Part shown: in pieces, positions 15,874-26,300 of the stretch
Numbering within the stretch: the first letter of the stretch is position 1
How the letters are laid out: each line of letters starts with the position of its first letter
Source of the DNA: Alphaproteobacteria bacterium
GTDB taxonomy: Bacteria; Pseudomonadota; Alphaproteobacteria; RF32; CAG-239
DNA: 36,072 nt
NCBI GenBank assembly: GCA_017475525.1
Contig: JAFVFH010000071.1
Coordinates: 1 to 36,072 of the forward strand
Direction: 5' to 3'
The notes under the pieces: model-generated
What the model was told of the DNA's origin: nothing
The model's input: only the letters and a program-made list of their open reading frames with translations
The model's database searches: none
Translations under genes and position numbers: made by a program

Positions 15874-16605
15874 TCAGTCCTTTATTTCATAGTGTTTACG
15901 TGGTGTTGTTCCTTGTTTAATTTTAGGCATATTGAGCTCTCTGTCAAGTGCCCAAGTGAGTTCATTCATCTCTTTTTCGATTTGCAGACGATATGCTTCC
16001 AAATCTTCTTTAGAAGAATTTTTAGGAATAAAAAACGGTTTGGTTACAGCAACAATCCCCTTATGAAAAGGTAGCGGAATAAGCATCCGATCCCAGCTCT
16101 TGTTCAAAATTTTTGATTTGGCGATGGAATATGTTAAACCGATAACCGGTTTTCCCGTTGTTTTAGCATAATAAATCGGACTCATCGTCATTGTCATCGA
16201 CGGACCTCTCGGGCCGTCGGGAATAATGGCGATGCTGGCATCATTTTTGAGCTCTCGCAAGAGTTTGACGGCGGCACTGCGCGGATTTTCGTTGGTCGAA
16301 CCGCTGATGTTTTCAATGCCGAAACGATTTAGGAGCCCGGCAATGAGTTGTCCGTCCCGATGAGGCGAAACAAGTGCCGAAAGCTTTGAGGATCTGTTCC
16401 AAAAATAGGGAGCAAAAGCGATGCGCCCGTGCCAAGCAATGAAAATAACAGCTTTATGTTTTTTTAGGTTATCATAAAAAACGTCAATATTACGTCTTTC
16501 CCAACGCGTGGTGAGCGCAACAAACTTGACATACCAATAGCATAAAAAGCTGATGAAATGCGTCAAACAAGGCAATTTGGAAAATTTCTTCAACAAGTGC
16601 GTCAA
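15874..16605 (-). CDS. DUF374 lysophospholipid acyltransferase-like protein
   Basis: A 243-residue member of the DUF374 branch of the LPLAT superfamily, often next to waaA/lpxK in alphaproteobacteria. Visible motifs are AWHGRIAFAPYFW, VSPHRDGQLIAG (an H-x4-D-like acyltransferase site), STNENPRSAAVKLLRE and IIPDGPRGP. It probably acylates a lipid A precursor or related lipid; this is inferred from family and context. The frame opens with TTG at 16605, which has a poor ribosome-binding site (AGG only three to five bases upstream), so the true start is uncertain. First gene of the operon, divergent from lon. Confidence 0.85.
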   Translation of the reverse strand: MTHLLKKFSKLPCLTHFISFLCYWYVKFVALTTRWERRNIDVFYDNLKKHKAVIFIAWHGRIAFAPYFWNRSSKLSALVSPHRDGQLIAGLLNRFGIENISGSTNENPRSAAVKLLRELKNDASIAIIPDGPRGPSMTMTMSPIYYAKTTGKPVIGLTYSIAKSKILNKSWDRMLIPLPFHKGIVAVTKPFFIPKNSSKEDLEAYRLQIEKEMNELTWALDRELNMPKIKQGTTPRKHYEIKD

Positions 16606-16798
16606 ACCTGGTATAATTAAACAACAGGCTCATCATAGCGTATTTTTTTTAATCTGCAAGCATAAATCATGCACAAATTAAAACAAAATGTTACACAATA
16701 TTTTAATGAAAGTTTTGTGGATGAAAAGAAAAGCGGGGGTTGCTAAAAGAAAACTCATTGCCTATATTATAAAAAAAATAAAAGAATTGGAGAATTTG

Positions 16799-19144
16799 AT
16801 GTCTGAGGATTTAACTCAAAAACTTTATCCTGTTTTGCCGCTCCGTGATACGGTTGTTTTTCCGAAAATGATTGTACCGCTTTTTGTAGGGCGTGAAAAG
16901 TCTATCAAGGCGTTGCAAAAAGTTCATGACATAAACGGAACGATTGTGCTTGTGACGCAGAAAAAAGCCGCATTAGAAGATCCGAAAGATGAAGATATTT
17001 ATCATATCGGCACAATGGGCAGTATTTTGCAAATGCTTAAACTGCCGGACGGAACGGTAAAAGTTTTGATTGAAGGATTAGATAGAGTTCGAATTAAAAA
17101 ATTTAAGATGGATTCGGATTTTATTGAGGCTGACATAGAAGATTTGCCACAAATAAAAGAAGATATAACCCAGATGGAAGCCATGTCCCGTGCGGTTATT
17201 TCGCAAATGGAAGAATATGTACATACTTCAAAGCGTATTTCTCCCGATGTGATTACCGCTATTCATCAAATTGAAGATATGAGCAAACTTGCCGACACGA
17301 TTGCTTCGCATTTGACTTTGAAGGTTGAAGACAAACAATCTCTTTTGGAAGCAAATTCTTTGACGGAACGCTTTGATAAGTTGCTCTCACTGATGAATGC
17401 AGAGCTTGCAATGATGGAAATTGAAAATAAAATCAAATCGCGCGTTAAAAAGCAAATGGAAAAAAGCCAAAAAGAATATTATTTAAATGAGCAGATGAAA
17501 GCCATTCAAAAAGAATTGAACGACGGCGATGAAGATGATGAAGTGTCTGTTTATACAAAGAAAATAGAACACACAAAGCTTTCAAAAGAAGCCAAAGAAA
17601 AGGCGGTTGCCGAGGTCAAAAAGCTCAAAATGATGGGACCGATGAGCTCAGAGGCAACGGTTGTCAGAAATTATCTTGATTGGATACTTGATATTCCGTG
17701 GAAAGTGAAGTCAAAAGTCAATAAAGATTTGAAAAAAGCAACTGAAATCTTAGAAGCCGATCATTACGGCTTGGAAAAGGTCAAAGAACGCATTGTGGAA
17801 TATTTGGCTGTTCAGTCAAGGGCAAAAAATGACAAGATTAAGGGGCCGATTTTATGTCTTGTCGGTCCTCCGGGAGTTGGTAAAACCTCACTCGGGCAGT
17901 CGATTGCGCGCGCAACGGGGCGCAAGTTTGTAAGAGCATCGCTTGGCGGCATGCGCGATGAGGCCGAAATCAGAGGACACAGACGCACGTATATCGGTTC
18001 GATGCCCGGAAAAATAATTCAAAGTATGAAAAAAGCCGGCACATCAAATCCGCTCTTTTTGCTTGATGAGATTGATAAGCTTGGTGCAGATTGGCGGGGA
18101 GATCCGAGTTCGGCCTTGCTTGAGGTGTTGGATCCGGAACAAAACACGACATTCAATGACCACTATTTAGATGTGGATTATGACTTGTCGGATGTGATGT
18201 TTGTGACAACGGCAAACTCGCTTGATATGCCGAGACCCTTGCTTGACCGTATGGAAATTATCCGTCTTTCAGGTTATACCGAAGATGAAAAACTTGAAAT
18301 TGCCAAACGGCATTTGATACCAAAGATTTTCGGCGAAAATGCGGTGGAGTGTTCAGAGCTTTCCATTACAGACGATGCCGTGCGCGACATTATCCGTTAT
18401 TACACGCGCGAAGCCGGTGTGCGAAACTTGGAACGTGAACTCTCGAGCATTGCCAGAAAATCTGTCAAAGAGTTTTTGATGGCACCTGAAAAGTGTATCA
18501 AGATTGAGGTAAATTCCAAAAATTTAGAGAAATATTTGGGTGTTCGCAGATTTTCGTTTGGTGAAGCCGAAGAGGAAGACCATATCGGGGTCACAACGGG
18601 TTTGGCATGGACGGAAGTTGGCGGAGATATCCTCTTTATTGAAGCGGTTGATATGCCGGGTAAAGGACGCGTTCAGCAAACAGGTAAGCTCGGCGATGTG
18701 ATGAAAGAATCCATCGATACGGCTTATTCTGTTGTGAGGGCGCATTCAAAAGAGCTCGGAATTGATCCGAAAATTTTTGAAAAAACGGATATCCATATCC
18801 ATGTGCCGGAGGGTGCAACCCCGAAAGACGGACCGTCTGCCGGTATTGCCATGTTTACAACGCTCGTTTCGGTGTTTACAAAAACACCGGTCAGAAAAGA
18901 TGTGGCAATGACGGGTGAAATCACCTTGCAAGGCAGGGTTTTGCCTATCGGCGGATTGAAAGAAAAACTGCTTTCGGCTTTGCGTGGCGGAATCAAAACG
19001 GTGATTATTCCGAAAGAAAATGTGAAGGACTTGGCTGAAATTCCGGATAATGTGAAAAAGGGCCTCAAAATTATGCCGGTTTCAGAGGTTAAAGAAGTTT
19101 TGAAAATTGCCTTACGCCCGAAAACAAAGAAAAAAGCTTCTTAA
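16799..19144 (+). CDS. lon: ATP-dependent protease Lon
   Basis: A 781-residue cytosolic AAA+ serine protease that degrades misfolded and regulatory proteins. It has the N-terminal substrate domain (from YPVLPLRDTVVFPKM), a coiled region near residues 190-300, Walker A GPPGVGKTS, Walker B LFLLDEID, and a protease domain with the Ser-Lys dyad at S680 (PKDGPSAG) and K721 (GGLKEK), numbered nearly as in E. coli. ATG 16799, with GGAG at 16789-16792, is chosen over the open frame from 16688 because MSEDLTQKLYPVLPLRD is the normal start. No clpX neighbour is seen. Confidence 0.97.
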   Translation: MSEDLTQKLYPVLPLRDTVVFPKMIVPLFVGREKSIKALQKVHDINGTIVLVTQKKAALEDPKDEDIYHIGTMGSILQMLKLPDGTVKVLIEGLDRVRIKKFKMDSDFIEADIEDLPQIKEDITQMEAMSRAVISQMEEYVHTSKRISPDVITAIHQIEDMSKLADTIASHLTLKVEDKQSLLEANSLTERFDKLLSLMNAELAMMEIENKIKSRVKKQMEKSQKEYYLNEQMKAIQKELNDGDEDDEVSVYTKKIEHTKLSKEAKEKAVAEVKKLKMMGPMSSEATVVRNYLDWILDIPWKVKSKVNKDLKKATEILEADHYGLEKVKERIVEYLAVQSRAKNDKIKGPILCLVGPPGVGKTSLGQSIARATGRKFVRASLGGMRDEAEIRGHRRTYIGSMPGKIIQSMKKAGTSNPLFLLDEIDKLGADWRGDPSSALLEVLDPEQNTTFNDHYLDVDYDLSDVMFVTTANSLDMPRPLLDRMEIIRLSGYTEDEKLEIAKRHLIPKIFGENAVECSELSITDDAVRDIIRYYTREAGVRNLERELSSIARKSVKEFLMAPEKCIKIEVNSKNLEKYLGVRRFSFGEAEEEDHIGVTTGLAWTEVGGDILFIEAVDMPGKGRVQQTGKLGDVMKESIDTAYSVVRAHSKELGIDPKIFEKTDIHIHVPEGATPKDGPSAGIAMFTTLVSVFTKTPVRKDVAMTGEITLQGRVLPIGGLKEKLLSALRGGIKTVIIPKENVKDLAEIPDNVKKGLKIMPVSEVKEVLKIALRPKTKKKAS

Positions 19145-19158
19145 AAAAGAGGCATCTC

Positions 19159-19194
19159 ATGAAACTCCACCGGCTTACGCCGGTGGAGTTTCAT
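19159..19194. terminator. Perfect 16-bp hairpin after lon
   Basis: ATGAAACTCCACCGGC (19159-19174) pairs perfectly with GCCGGTGGAGTTTCAT (19179-19194) around TTAC. It lies 14 bases after the lon stop. The + strand lacks a T run directly after, so it may act as a transcript end-protecting hairpin or a weak terminator. Confidence 0.6.
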
Positions 19195-19201
19195 AAGGCT
19201 T

Positions 19202-19226
19202 AAAAAAAAGACCTCTTAAAAAGAGG
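19202..19226 (-). terminator. Candidate minus-strand terminator
   Basis: CCTCTT (19212-19217) pairs with AAGAGG (19221-19226); on the minus strand the hairpin is followed by eight T. It could stop minus-strand readthrough before lon. Between it and 19409 I see only AT-rich sequence without a gene. Confidence 0.45.
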
Positions 19227-19409
19227 CCAAAAAATCGTTATCAAAAATAACAGTTGGAAGTTTTCCAAGATTTTTTTAGTTTTGTAATCTAAAAATAATA
19301 ATACACCGACACCTTTCAGGTATCCGTTAAAAAACAGAATATCCGACTTTCATCTTCAATTCAAATTCAAAATGAAGTTATCACAAAAAATGTAAACAAC
19401 AGGTTAAGA

Positions 19410-19435
19410 AAAAAAAGAGAGTTTGTCACTCTCTT
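19410..19435 (-). terminator. Intrinsic terminator after the 310-residue gene
   Basis: On the minus strand AAGAGAG pairs with CTCTCTT around seven bases and runs into a T tract. It lies about 20 bases after the stop at 19453. Confidence 0.8.
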
Positions 19436-19452
19436 GCGCCTTTTTATATGAA

Positions 19453-20385
19453 TTATCTTTGATATATTCGCCTGTTCATCGCAATTAAATTAAGCTCAAG
19501 ATCTGTTTGAGGCGCTTCTTTGACAACACCGGCATTTGATTGTTCGTTTGGAGAGAATTTTCTGTTATGAGACAGTGCTTGCTCTAAAATTTGTTTTTGT
19601 TCATCTTTTAAGACTTTCTGATATAAAGATTTGCCCATTTCTTCTTGCAAACAGCTCATTCGGCCGGTAGAAATAATTTGTTTGACATATAAATCGGCTT
19701 GAACAAGAGCTTCTTGAGAATCTATTTTGCCTCGTTGAACATCGCGCAAAAAGTGCATCAACATACGTTCCGGCCGGTTGATGGCCGCATCATCTTTTTT
19801 GAGTTTATCTTCACTTAAACGAGTTTGTTTGATTCCTAAATCAATGAAACAGAGACGGTCGTTTCGGTCAGCAAGTGATAAGGAAACATCATTCATGATT
19901 TTTTGACGCTCAAGAAAAAGAACTTTTCGCAACACAAATTCATGCGACACTTTTTCTGAGGTTTTATAAGAATATCCCGTTCTTTGAAGCTCATTTGCGA
20001 GAAGCGTCATGGCAGCAATGTGCGCAGGTGTAACCTTCATGCCGCGCTCAAACAAGCCATGGTAAATCGGATGTTCCTCCAAATCCTTCGGAACAGGGGA
20101 GTAGAAATTATGATGTCTGTCGTGTTCTTCTTTTGCTCTTTTGGCATCCTCTTCGGTGAAATTCGGGTCAGATTTAGCCTGTTCAATCAAACAGGGCGGA
20201 TTAACGCGCCCATAGGCATCTTTATAATCTATCGGGATTTTGCGCCAAGCATCAAAATTGGCTTGGTTGCGATCAAAAATCGCATCAATATCAGCGCTTG
20301 AAATCAACGGATTGCCGAGTTTGTAGAAATCGTCCGGATTATAGGCCTTTAAGAAGTCCGTAAATTCTTTGCCGACATCTTGCAT
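19453..20385 (-). CDS. Hypothetical 310-residue protein
   Basis: I do not recognise this protein. It is soluble-looking, mostly helical and charged, with no signal peptide, membrane segment or known catalytic motif. An N-terminal part (FTDFLKAYNPDDFYKLGNP) precedes a His/Pro-rich stretch (EEHDRHHNFYSPVP, EEHPIYHGLF) and long helices. It has GGGAG before its ATG and lies 15 bases after the 555-residue gene, so the two are co-transcribed and possibly work together. It may be a structural, scaffolding or lineage-specific protein. Confidence 0.75.
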   Translation of the reverse strand: MQDVGKEFTDFLKAYNPDDFYKLGNPLISSADIDAIFDRNQANFDAWRKIPIDYKDAYGRVNPPCLIEQAKSDPNFTEEDAKRAKEEHDRHHNFYSPVPKDLEEHPIYHGLFERGMKVTPAHIAAMTLLANELQRTGYSYKTSEKVSHEFVLRKVLFLERQKIMNDVSLSLADRNDRLCFIDLGIKQTRLSEDKLKKDDAAINRPERMLMHFLRDVQRGKIDSQEALVQADLYVKQIISTGRMSCLQEEMGKSLYQKVLKDEQKQILEQALSHNRKFSPNEQSNAGVVKEAPQTDLELNLIAMNRRIYQR

Positions 20386-20400
20386 GATTATTCTTCTCCC

Positions 20401-22068
20401 TTATTTCCTACCCGTATTTCGAGTAATGATTGCTTGTCTTTCATTATAGGCTTTAATGAAATCATCATCTTTTGAGAATGAAACAGTTTTGATGACGTTA
20501 CCGTCTTTATCTTTGACTTCTTGATTGTAAGTTCCGGTTTTTCCGAGTCTTGCATTGCGAATGGCATTGAGCTCTGCTTCTCTTTGTTCTCTTTTTGCTC
20601 TTTCTTCAGGAGACATTGCGGCTTTTCGTGCGTCAATTTTAGCTTGGAGTTCATGAAGATGATCTTGGATTTCTTTTGCCTTAGCATTTTGTTTTTGGCG
20701 CTCAATTTCTTCTTTTAAAATATTTTGAACGTTTTTATCAAGAGATTTAAATGCGTCCGAATCTAAATTGATTTTCGGGGCATTAATCATCTGAATGTTT
20801 TTGTTTTCCAACACAGCGGCATAAAGCATGAGTTGTTGGGTTTCGGTTAAAGACGAATCGTTGGTAATGGATGCAAATTTTCGACGATGAGCGTCTTTGA
20901 CAATGCCCTGATAAGCCATGAAGGGAGAATCGGCAGTCAAGGCAACATGGTCGGGGGAAGAATATTCAATTTTGCTTTTGAGCTCGTTGTTCAAAGCAAG
21001 GCCGAATGCTAAAGATGTTTTAGATTTGTTTTCAGCGTCATCTTCGGCATAAGTCATGCCGCTTTCGCTTGCATGTTGTTGCCAAAACAGTCGCAAATCT
21101 TCAATCCATGCATTGTTGATATTTTCATCCGGTTCGGCACTCTTGGCGGAAACGATTAGTGTGTTTTCATCCGGATTTTCTTTGTCGGTTGTTTCTTTAT
21201 CATCTTTTTTAGGCATTTCGGAAGAATTTTCTTTTTCTTTCATCTTCTGTGAAATATCTTTTAAGGCTGCATCGTATTCTTCTTTTGTCTTCGGAGCATA
21301 TCCAGAAACGTCAATGCCGGCGGCTGCCGCATTTTTATATGCGTCGGAGGCTTTTAATTGTGTACTTAAATCTTCTGTTTTTTCTTCCATCGATTTTTCC
21401 TCTTTCTTTTCGTGATGTGTGTCTTCTGTTTTGTTTTTTTGTGCCCGTTTAATTTTTTGTTCTAATGCATGATACAACTTACTGCTTTTTGGAAAAACGG
21501 CAAGTGCTTGTGCGTTAACTTCAGGCTTGTTGTTTCGTATCCAGTCATTTAAATCTTTATTGATTTGTGTTCCAAAATCAGGATTGGAGGCATCATATTT
21601 TGAAATGTCCCAAATTTCAATTCCTGCCTCTTTCAGGCGCAAGGCGAGACGATAAAAACGCTCTTTCATGAGGGGATTTTCAGGTGTGTCAAGTTTTGTC
21701 TTAGGGGTTTTTGTTTCAGATTTTGGCTCGGACGCCGGCGCTGTTGTTTCCGTGGCGTTTTTTTCGGCGCTTTCAGGCTCGGGCGAGGGCGCGGAAGGAG
21801 CGCCAACCGCTGTGGCTTCCTGCTTTTCAGCCTCTTCAGCCTTTTTAGTCTTTTCAGCTTCTTGGTCTTGCAAATAGCGTTGATAAGTTGCTTTATCTTC
21901 TTCTGAAAGCTTGTTTTGATCAAATTTCATCTTGACGTATTTGACAATACGATCCAGTTCTATCTTCAGCGCATTTGGATTGGCAATTTTGATATTAGGA
22001 TTAAATTTATATTTTTTGGCTAACTCATATAGAGGGTGTTCTTGCGGTGTTTTATAAGTTTCTGCCAT
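20401..22068 (-). CDS. Hypothetical 555-residue charged repeat protein
   Basis: I do not recognise this protein. It is rich in Lys/Glu with low-complexity linkers (near 70-130 and 260-310) and a probable coiled coil near 450-510. Three related segments seem to repeat in the N-terminal half: HPLYELAKKYKFNPNIKI, then RLALRLKEAGIEIWDISKYD followed by INKDLNDWI, then NAAAAGIDVSGYAPKTKEEY followed by ALKDISQKM. The common pattern is an Ala/Leu helix, AGI plus a hydrophobic strand, a Tyr, and a second helix. There is no signal peptide. Upstream, TAGACA-17-TAGACT on the minus strand is a possible promoter. First gene of a two-gene operon. Confidence 0.75.
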   Translation of the reverse strand: MAETYKTPQEHPLYELAKKYKFNPNIKIANPNALKIELDRIVKYVKMKFDQNKLSEEDKATYQRYLQDQEAEKTKKAEEAEKQEATAVGAPSAPSPEPESAEKNATETTAPASEPKSETKTPKTKLDTPENPLMKERFYRLALRLKEAGIEIWDISKYDASNPDFGTQINKDLNDWIRNNKPEVNAQALAVFPKSSKLYHALEQKIKRAQKNKTEDTHHEKKEEKSMEEKTEDLSTQLKASDAYKNAAAAGIDVSGYAPKTKEEYDAALKDISQKMKEKENSSEMPKKDDKETTDKENPDENTLIVSAKSAEPDENINNAWIEDLRLFWQQHASESGMTYAEDDAENKSKTSLAFGLALNNELKSKIEYSSPDHVALTADSPFMAYQGIVKDAHRRKFASITNDSSLTETQQLMLYAAVLENKNIQMINAPKINLDSDAFKSLDKNVQNILKEEIERQKQNAKAKEIQDHLHELQAKIDARKAAMSPEERAKREQREAELNAIRNARLGKTGTYNQEVKDKDGNVIKTVSFSKDDDFIKAYNERQAIITRNTGRK

Positions 22069-22141
22069 GATTATTTCCTTTTCTTCAATTGATATTTGCA
22101 GTCTATCATATTTTTTCTTTTTTGTCTAGTATTTTTTTATC

Positions 22142-22172
22142 AAAAAAATGCACTTTTCAAAAAGTGCATTTT
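22142..22172 (-). terminator. Intrinsic terminator after gene E
   Basis: TGCACTTTT pairs with AAAAGTGCA; the hairpin is flanked by A and T runs on both sides, so it can act on the minus strand after gene E and in form is bidirectional. Confidence 0.8.
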
Positions 22173-22186
22173 AGGTCTGTTAAATG

Positions 22187-23050
22187 TTATTTATACCGAA
22201 GTTTAAAAATATTGCCCGTTGGCTTTGAAAGCCTTGAAGCCTCGTCGATGGTGTAAATGCGCTTGTTTTTGTAACCAATGACATTATTGTCTTTATAAAT
22301 AGACATGCTGCCATCGAAATCTTTTACATAATATGTGTTGCTATAAGTATCGCCTGAAATATCAGACCAATATGAAGTGTCATTTAAGTAAGACTTGCAC
22401 TCTTCCTCAGTTTCGCCATTAAAACATTTTTTCTTTTTTATCGAGACTAGATGTCCATAATTGTCATATTCATTATAGTAAACTGTATAGACAACATTAC
22501 CAGCAAGCGTACCATCTTCAAAAGTTTTGTTCCCATGTTTATCATATTCTGTCGTACGAGAAGAGCTTACCTCTTTTTTTGTTACCCATGTGCCATCTAT
22601 ATAAACATCTTCTGTTTTAAAATTCCATTGATTACTTAATCCGTGCCAAAATACATTAACCTCTCTTACATCTGGATTATTTGCATCATACGTATACACA
22701 TATTTATTTACGACTTCTTCTCTAGGGGGTGTTTCTCCCGGTACAATTTCATATGCTATAGCTTCATCTAGATTACCATCATTATCAATATCTTTATATT
22801 CCCAGCGTTTTGTGTCGGATATTATATTTCCTTCTTTGTCAAAATGAGACACAATTTCTCTACCACGCATATTTTGCACTTCTGTTTTATTACCATGTTC
22901 ATCGTATGTATAAGTATATTTTCTCATACCTTGGTCTTCTTCAATTAATCTATCTTGTTCATCGTACTTTCTTTGCACTGTTCTGGCTTGCGTTTCAAAA
23001 GCAAATATTAGTTCAATAACCGCAATAACGACAATATTGTTTTTTTTCAT
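22187..23050 (-). CDS. Exported YD-repeat-like surface protein E with KRIYT tail
   Basis: A 287-residue protein. The hydrophobic N-terminus (MKKNNIVVIAVIELIFAFE, then TQARTV) looks like a signal peptide. YD/RHS-like units follow: KYDEQDRLIEED, YTYDEHGNKTEVQN, EYDKHGNKTFEDG and EYDNYGHLVSIKK. The end has DGSMSIYKDNNVIGYKN and the shared tail KRIYTIDEA...LSKPTGNIFKLRYK. YD repeats in larger proteins form shells or bind surfaces; here there are only a few, so the function is open. AGGAGA precedes the ATG at 23050. The gene is under leader E, between the unknown operon and ileS. Confidence 0.88.
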   Translation of the reverse strand: MKKNNIVVIAVIELIFAFETQARTVQRKYDEQDRLIEEDQGMRKYTYTYDEHGNKTEVQNMRGREIVSHFDKEGNIISDTKRWEYKDIDNDGNLDEAIAYEIVPGETPPREEVVNKYVYTYDANNPDVREVNVFWHGLSNQWNFKTEDVYIDGTWVTKKEVSSSRTTEYDKHGNKTFEDGTLAGNVVYTVYYNEYDNYGHLVSIKKKKCFNGETEEECKSYLNDTSYWSDISGDTYSNTYYVKDFDGSMSIYKDNNVIGYKNKRIYTIDEASRLSKPTGNIFKLRYK

Positions 23051-23071
23051 GATATTTTCTCCTATTTATAT

Positions 23072-23105
23072 AAAAAAAATTCCGTTTTAGATAAACCAAA
23101 AACGG
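23072..23105 (-). terminator. Intrinsic terminator closing leader E
   Basis: On the minus strand CCGTTTT pairs with AAAACGG and runs into AATTTTTTTT, ending 21 bases before the gene E start. Confidence 0.85.
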
Positions 23106-23231
23106 AGGAGCCACAAAACTGTTACCACACAGTAGACTTATTCGACACAAACTGCCCTTATATCGTCATCTCCTCCAAACAAGGAGCTTGTGGTAAAAAT
23201 GTTTTGTGAACATCGCAACCATTATGGTTAC
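23072..23231 (-). promoter_or_regulatory. Structured RNA leader E (type 1) upstream of surface protein E
   Basis: Plus-strand coordinates: P0 23215-23220/23226-23231; P1 CACAAAAC (23112-23119)/GTTTTGTG (23201-23208); P2 TTACCACA (23122-23129)/TGTGGTAA (23189-23196); P3 near 23173-23186. On the minus strand the core shows GGAG, CGATATAAG, TTTGTG and CGAATAAG. The P3 3' strand (23170-23176) is a perfect seven-base complement of 23104-23110 at the terminator foot. The structure and spacing match leaders B, C, D and G. Confidence 0.85.
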
Positions 23232-23237
23232 GAGTTA

Positions 23238-23266
23238 ATTATGGCATATCAAAAGCCAAAAGTCAA
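23238..23266 (-). promoter_or_regulatory. Promoter of leader E
   Basis: Minus strand TTGACT (23261-23266), 17 bases, CATAAT (23238-23243), with TGC before the -10 (extended -10 form). Same plan as the other type 1 leaders. Confidence 0.7.
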
Positions 23267-23325
23267 ATAAAAAAACCACCTTAAAGTTTGCGCTTTAAGA
23301 TGGTTTATGCCTTGATTAGCAAAAA

Positions 23326-26300
23326 TTAAGCAACGATGGCATCAAAGGTGATGTTTTGTCCTTCAATCGTATCCGTTGTGCCGGATGGGCAAACATCTGA
23401 TGTTTGAACAGCCAGAACCTGCTCTTTGATGTAAGACTTATTTTCTTCCAAGGCTTTTGAAAGCTCAGCGCTGTCTGTGTGCCAGCAAAGCGCAATACGG
23501 TCTGAAATGTTAAAGTCTTTTTCTTTACGGAGTGTTTGCACCAAGCGCACAAAGTCGCGCGCCATACACTCGCGTTTGAGCTCGGGCGTTAAGTTGGTGT
23601 CAAGTGTGACAACGGCCTTGTTTGAGGCAAAAGATTGCCCTACAACGCCGTCTTTCATATCAAGACGCACTTCAAACAAATCTTTGGTTAAGGTCAGGTC
23701 TGCAATATTTAATGTGCCATCGGCGTTAAGCGACCATTCGTTTTGTTTGTAGGCTGCCATCACTTTACCCATATCCTTACCGAGTGTTTTACCCAAAAGC
23801 GGGGTGTAGAGATAGAGCTTTTTGTCGGCATAAGCGCTCAGGTTGGTGTCAAACTTGATTTGTTTGACATTGAGCTCATCTTTGACAATTTCTTGATAAG
23901 CGGGTGTCAAATCAGCACCGATTAAGGTCAGCGATGCAAGTGGCAAACGACCTCTCAAATTCTTCTCTTCACGGATAAATTTGCCTGCCGAGCAAAGTTC
24001 TTGCACAAAATCCATATCGGAAACGAGTTTTTCATCAACCTTAATATCATCTAATTTCGGAAAATCCGTTAAATGAACCGATTCGCCCTTTGTGAGGTTT
24101 TTATAAATATATTCACTCATAAACGGCATCAAAGGCGCCAAAATTTTGCTTAAGTTCAAAAGGACGGTATAAAGCGTGTCGAAAGCTTCTCTATCGCCTT
24201 CCCAGAAGCGATCGCGTGTGCGGCGAATATACCAGTTGTTCAAAACTTCCATAAATGTTGTGGCTTCCGTTGTGGCTTCAGACACATCATAGGTTGAAAG
24301 CCCGTGTTCAACCTTATTGCGCAACACTTTGAGCTTTGATAAAATGTAGTTGTCAATCGCCTGCAAAGAAGATGAAATCTCTTTTGCCTCATATTCTTCG
24401 GCGTTGGCATACAACACAAAGAAATAAAAAGCATTCCAAAGCGGGATTAATGTGGCGCGGGTGGCTTTTGCGATTTCTTTGCCTTCTTTGTCAACGGCTA
24501 AATTGCCGCCTTTCAAAACAGGAGAAGAAACCAAAAACCAACGTAGAGCCTCAGAGCCGATGTTTTCTATAACCTCAAACGGGTCAGGATAGTTTTTGAG
24601 GCGTTTGGAGAGCTTTTGCCCGCCTTCCGCCATGAGTAAACCGGTGCAAATGCAGTTCTTAAAAGCAGGTTTGCCCATCAAAGCGGTTGAAAGAACGGTT
24701 AAGGTATAAAACCAGCCTCTTGTTTGATCCATCGCTTCCACAATAAAATCGGCAGGGAAGTGATTTTCAAACCACGCTTTGTTGTCAAACGGGTAGTGAA
24801 CCTGCGCATAAGGCATCGAGCCGGATTCAAACCAGCAGTCAAACACATCTGACACACGGCGCATCATTGTTTTGCCTGACGGATCATCGGGGTTTTTATA
24901 AACAACTTCGTCAATATAAGGCTTGTGGAGGTTTTTCACCTCAATTCCCGTTTTTTCTTTGATCTCGGCAATGGAGCCGAAAACATCTATACGCGGGAAT
25001 TTCGGGTTGTCAGACTTCCATACCGGAATAGGTGTCCCCCAAAAACGATTGCGCGAAATAGACCAATCTCTTGCGCCTTCAAGCCATTTGCCGAAACGAC
25101 CATCTTTGATGTGTTCCGGAATCCAGTTGATTTGTTGGTTGTTTTGAACCATTTCATCTCTAAAATCCGTTACTTTCACAAACCAAGAAGACATCGCCTT
25201 ATAAATGAGAGGTGTATCTGTGCGCCAACAAAACGGATAAGAGTGTGTGTATTGCTCTTTTTTCACAAGCAGGCGATTTTCTTTTAGCCAAGCCATAATC
25301 GGCTCGTTTGTTTCAAAAACCTGTTTGCCTTCATAATCAGGCACTTCGGAAGTAAATTTGCCGGCTTCGTCAACAGGACAAACAATAGGGAAATTTTCGT
25401 CATAGGCACGGCAGGCGTCAAAGTCATCTTGACCAAAGCCGGGAGCAATGTGCACAATGCCTGTGCCGTCTTCTGTTGAAACAAAATCACCTGATAACAC
25501 CTTGAAAGCACCTTTTGCTTTTAGGCCTTCAAAATATTTGAACATCGGTTCATAAGAAAGTCCGATTAAATCAGATCCTTTTATAGAGCCTACTTTAACG
25601 GCATTTTCAAGCTGCTTTTTATATGCGCCTAAGCGAGCTTCAGCCAAAATGTATTTTTGCCCGTCTTCTTCCATAATAGCATAATCAATGTCACGCCCGA
25701 CTGCAAGCATCAGGTTTGAAGGAAGAGTCCAAGGCGTTGTTGTCCAAACAAGAATTTTCATCTCATTTTCAAGGGTGAACATCACCGTAATGGCATTGTC
25801 TGTTTTGTCTTGATAGCCTTGGTTGACCTCAAAGTTTGAAAGCGGTGTTTCTGCGGCCCAAGAATATGGCAACACGCGAAAATCTTCATAAATCAAACCT
25901 TTGTCATAAAGCGATTTGAAATTATGAATAACGCTTTCCATAAAGCTCAAATCCATTGTTTTATAATCATGCGAAAAATCGACCCAACGACCGATTCGCT
26001 TAAACATATCAACCCAAATGGAAGAATATTTCAAAACGTCGGCACGGCAAAAATCGTTAAATTTTTCAACGCCGTATTGTTCAATTTGTTTGCGACCTGA
26101 AACGCCGAGCTGCTTTTCGGCAGACATCTCGGCAGGCAAACCATGGCAGTCCCACCCCAAGCGACGCTCAACCTTTTTGCCCATCATTGTTTGGAAACGC
26201 GCAACAACATCTTTGACATAAGAAACCATAATGTGACCATAGTGCGGTGTGCCGTTTGCAAACGGAGGTCCGTCATAAAAAACGAATTCGGCGGCGCCGT

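Noticed and set aside
16688-16798. 37-residue N-terminal extension of Lon
   Set aside because: It is basic, unlike any Lon N-terminus, whereas ATG 16799 has GGAG six bases upstream and matches the family start.
21056-21415. Plus-strand frame of 119 codons inside the 555-residue gene
   Set aside because: Ser/Phe-rich shadow of a Lys/Glu-rich gene; no ribosome-binding site and no recognisable similarity.
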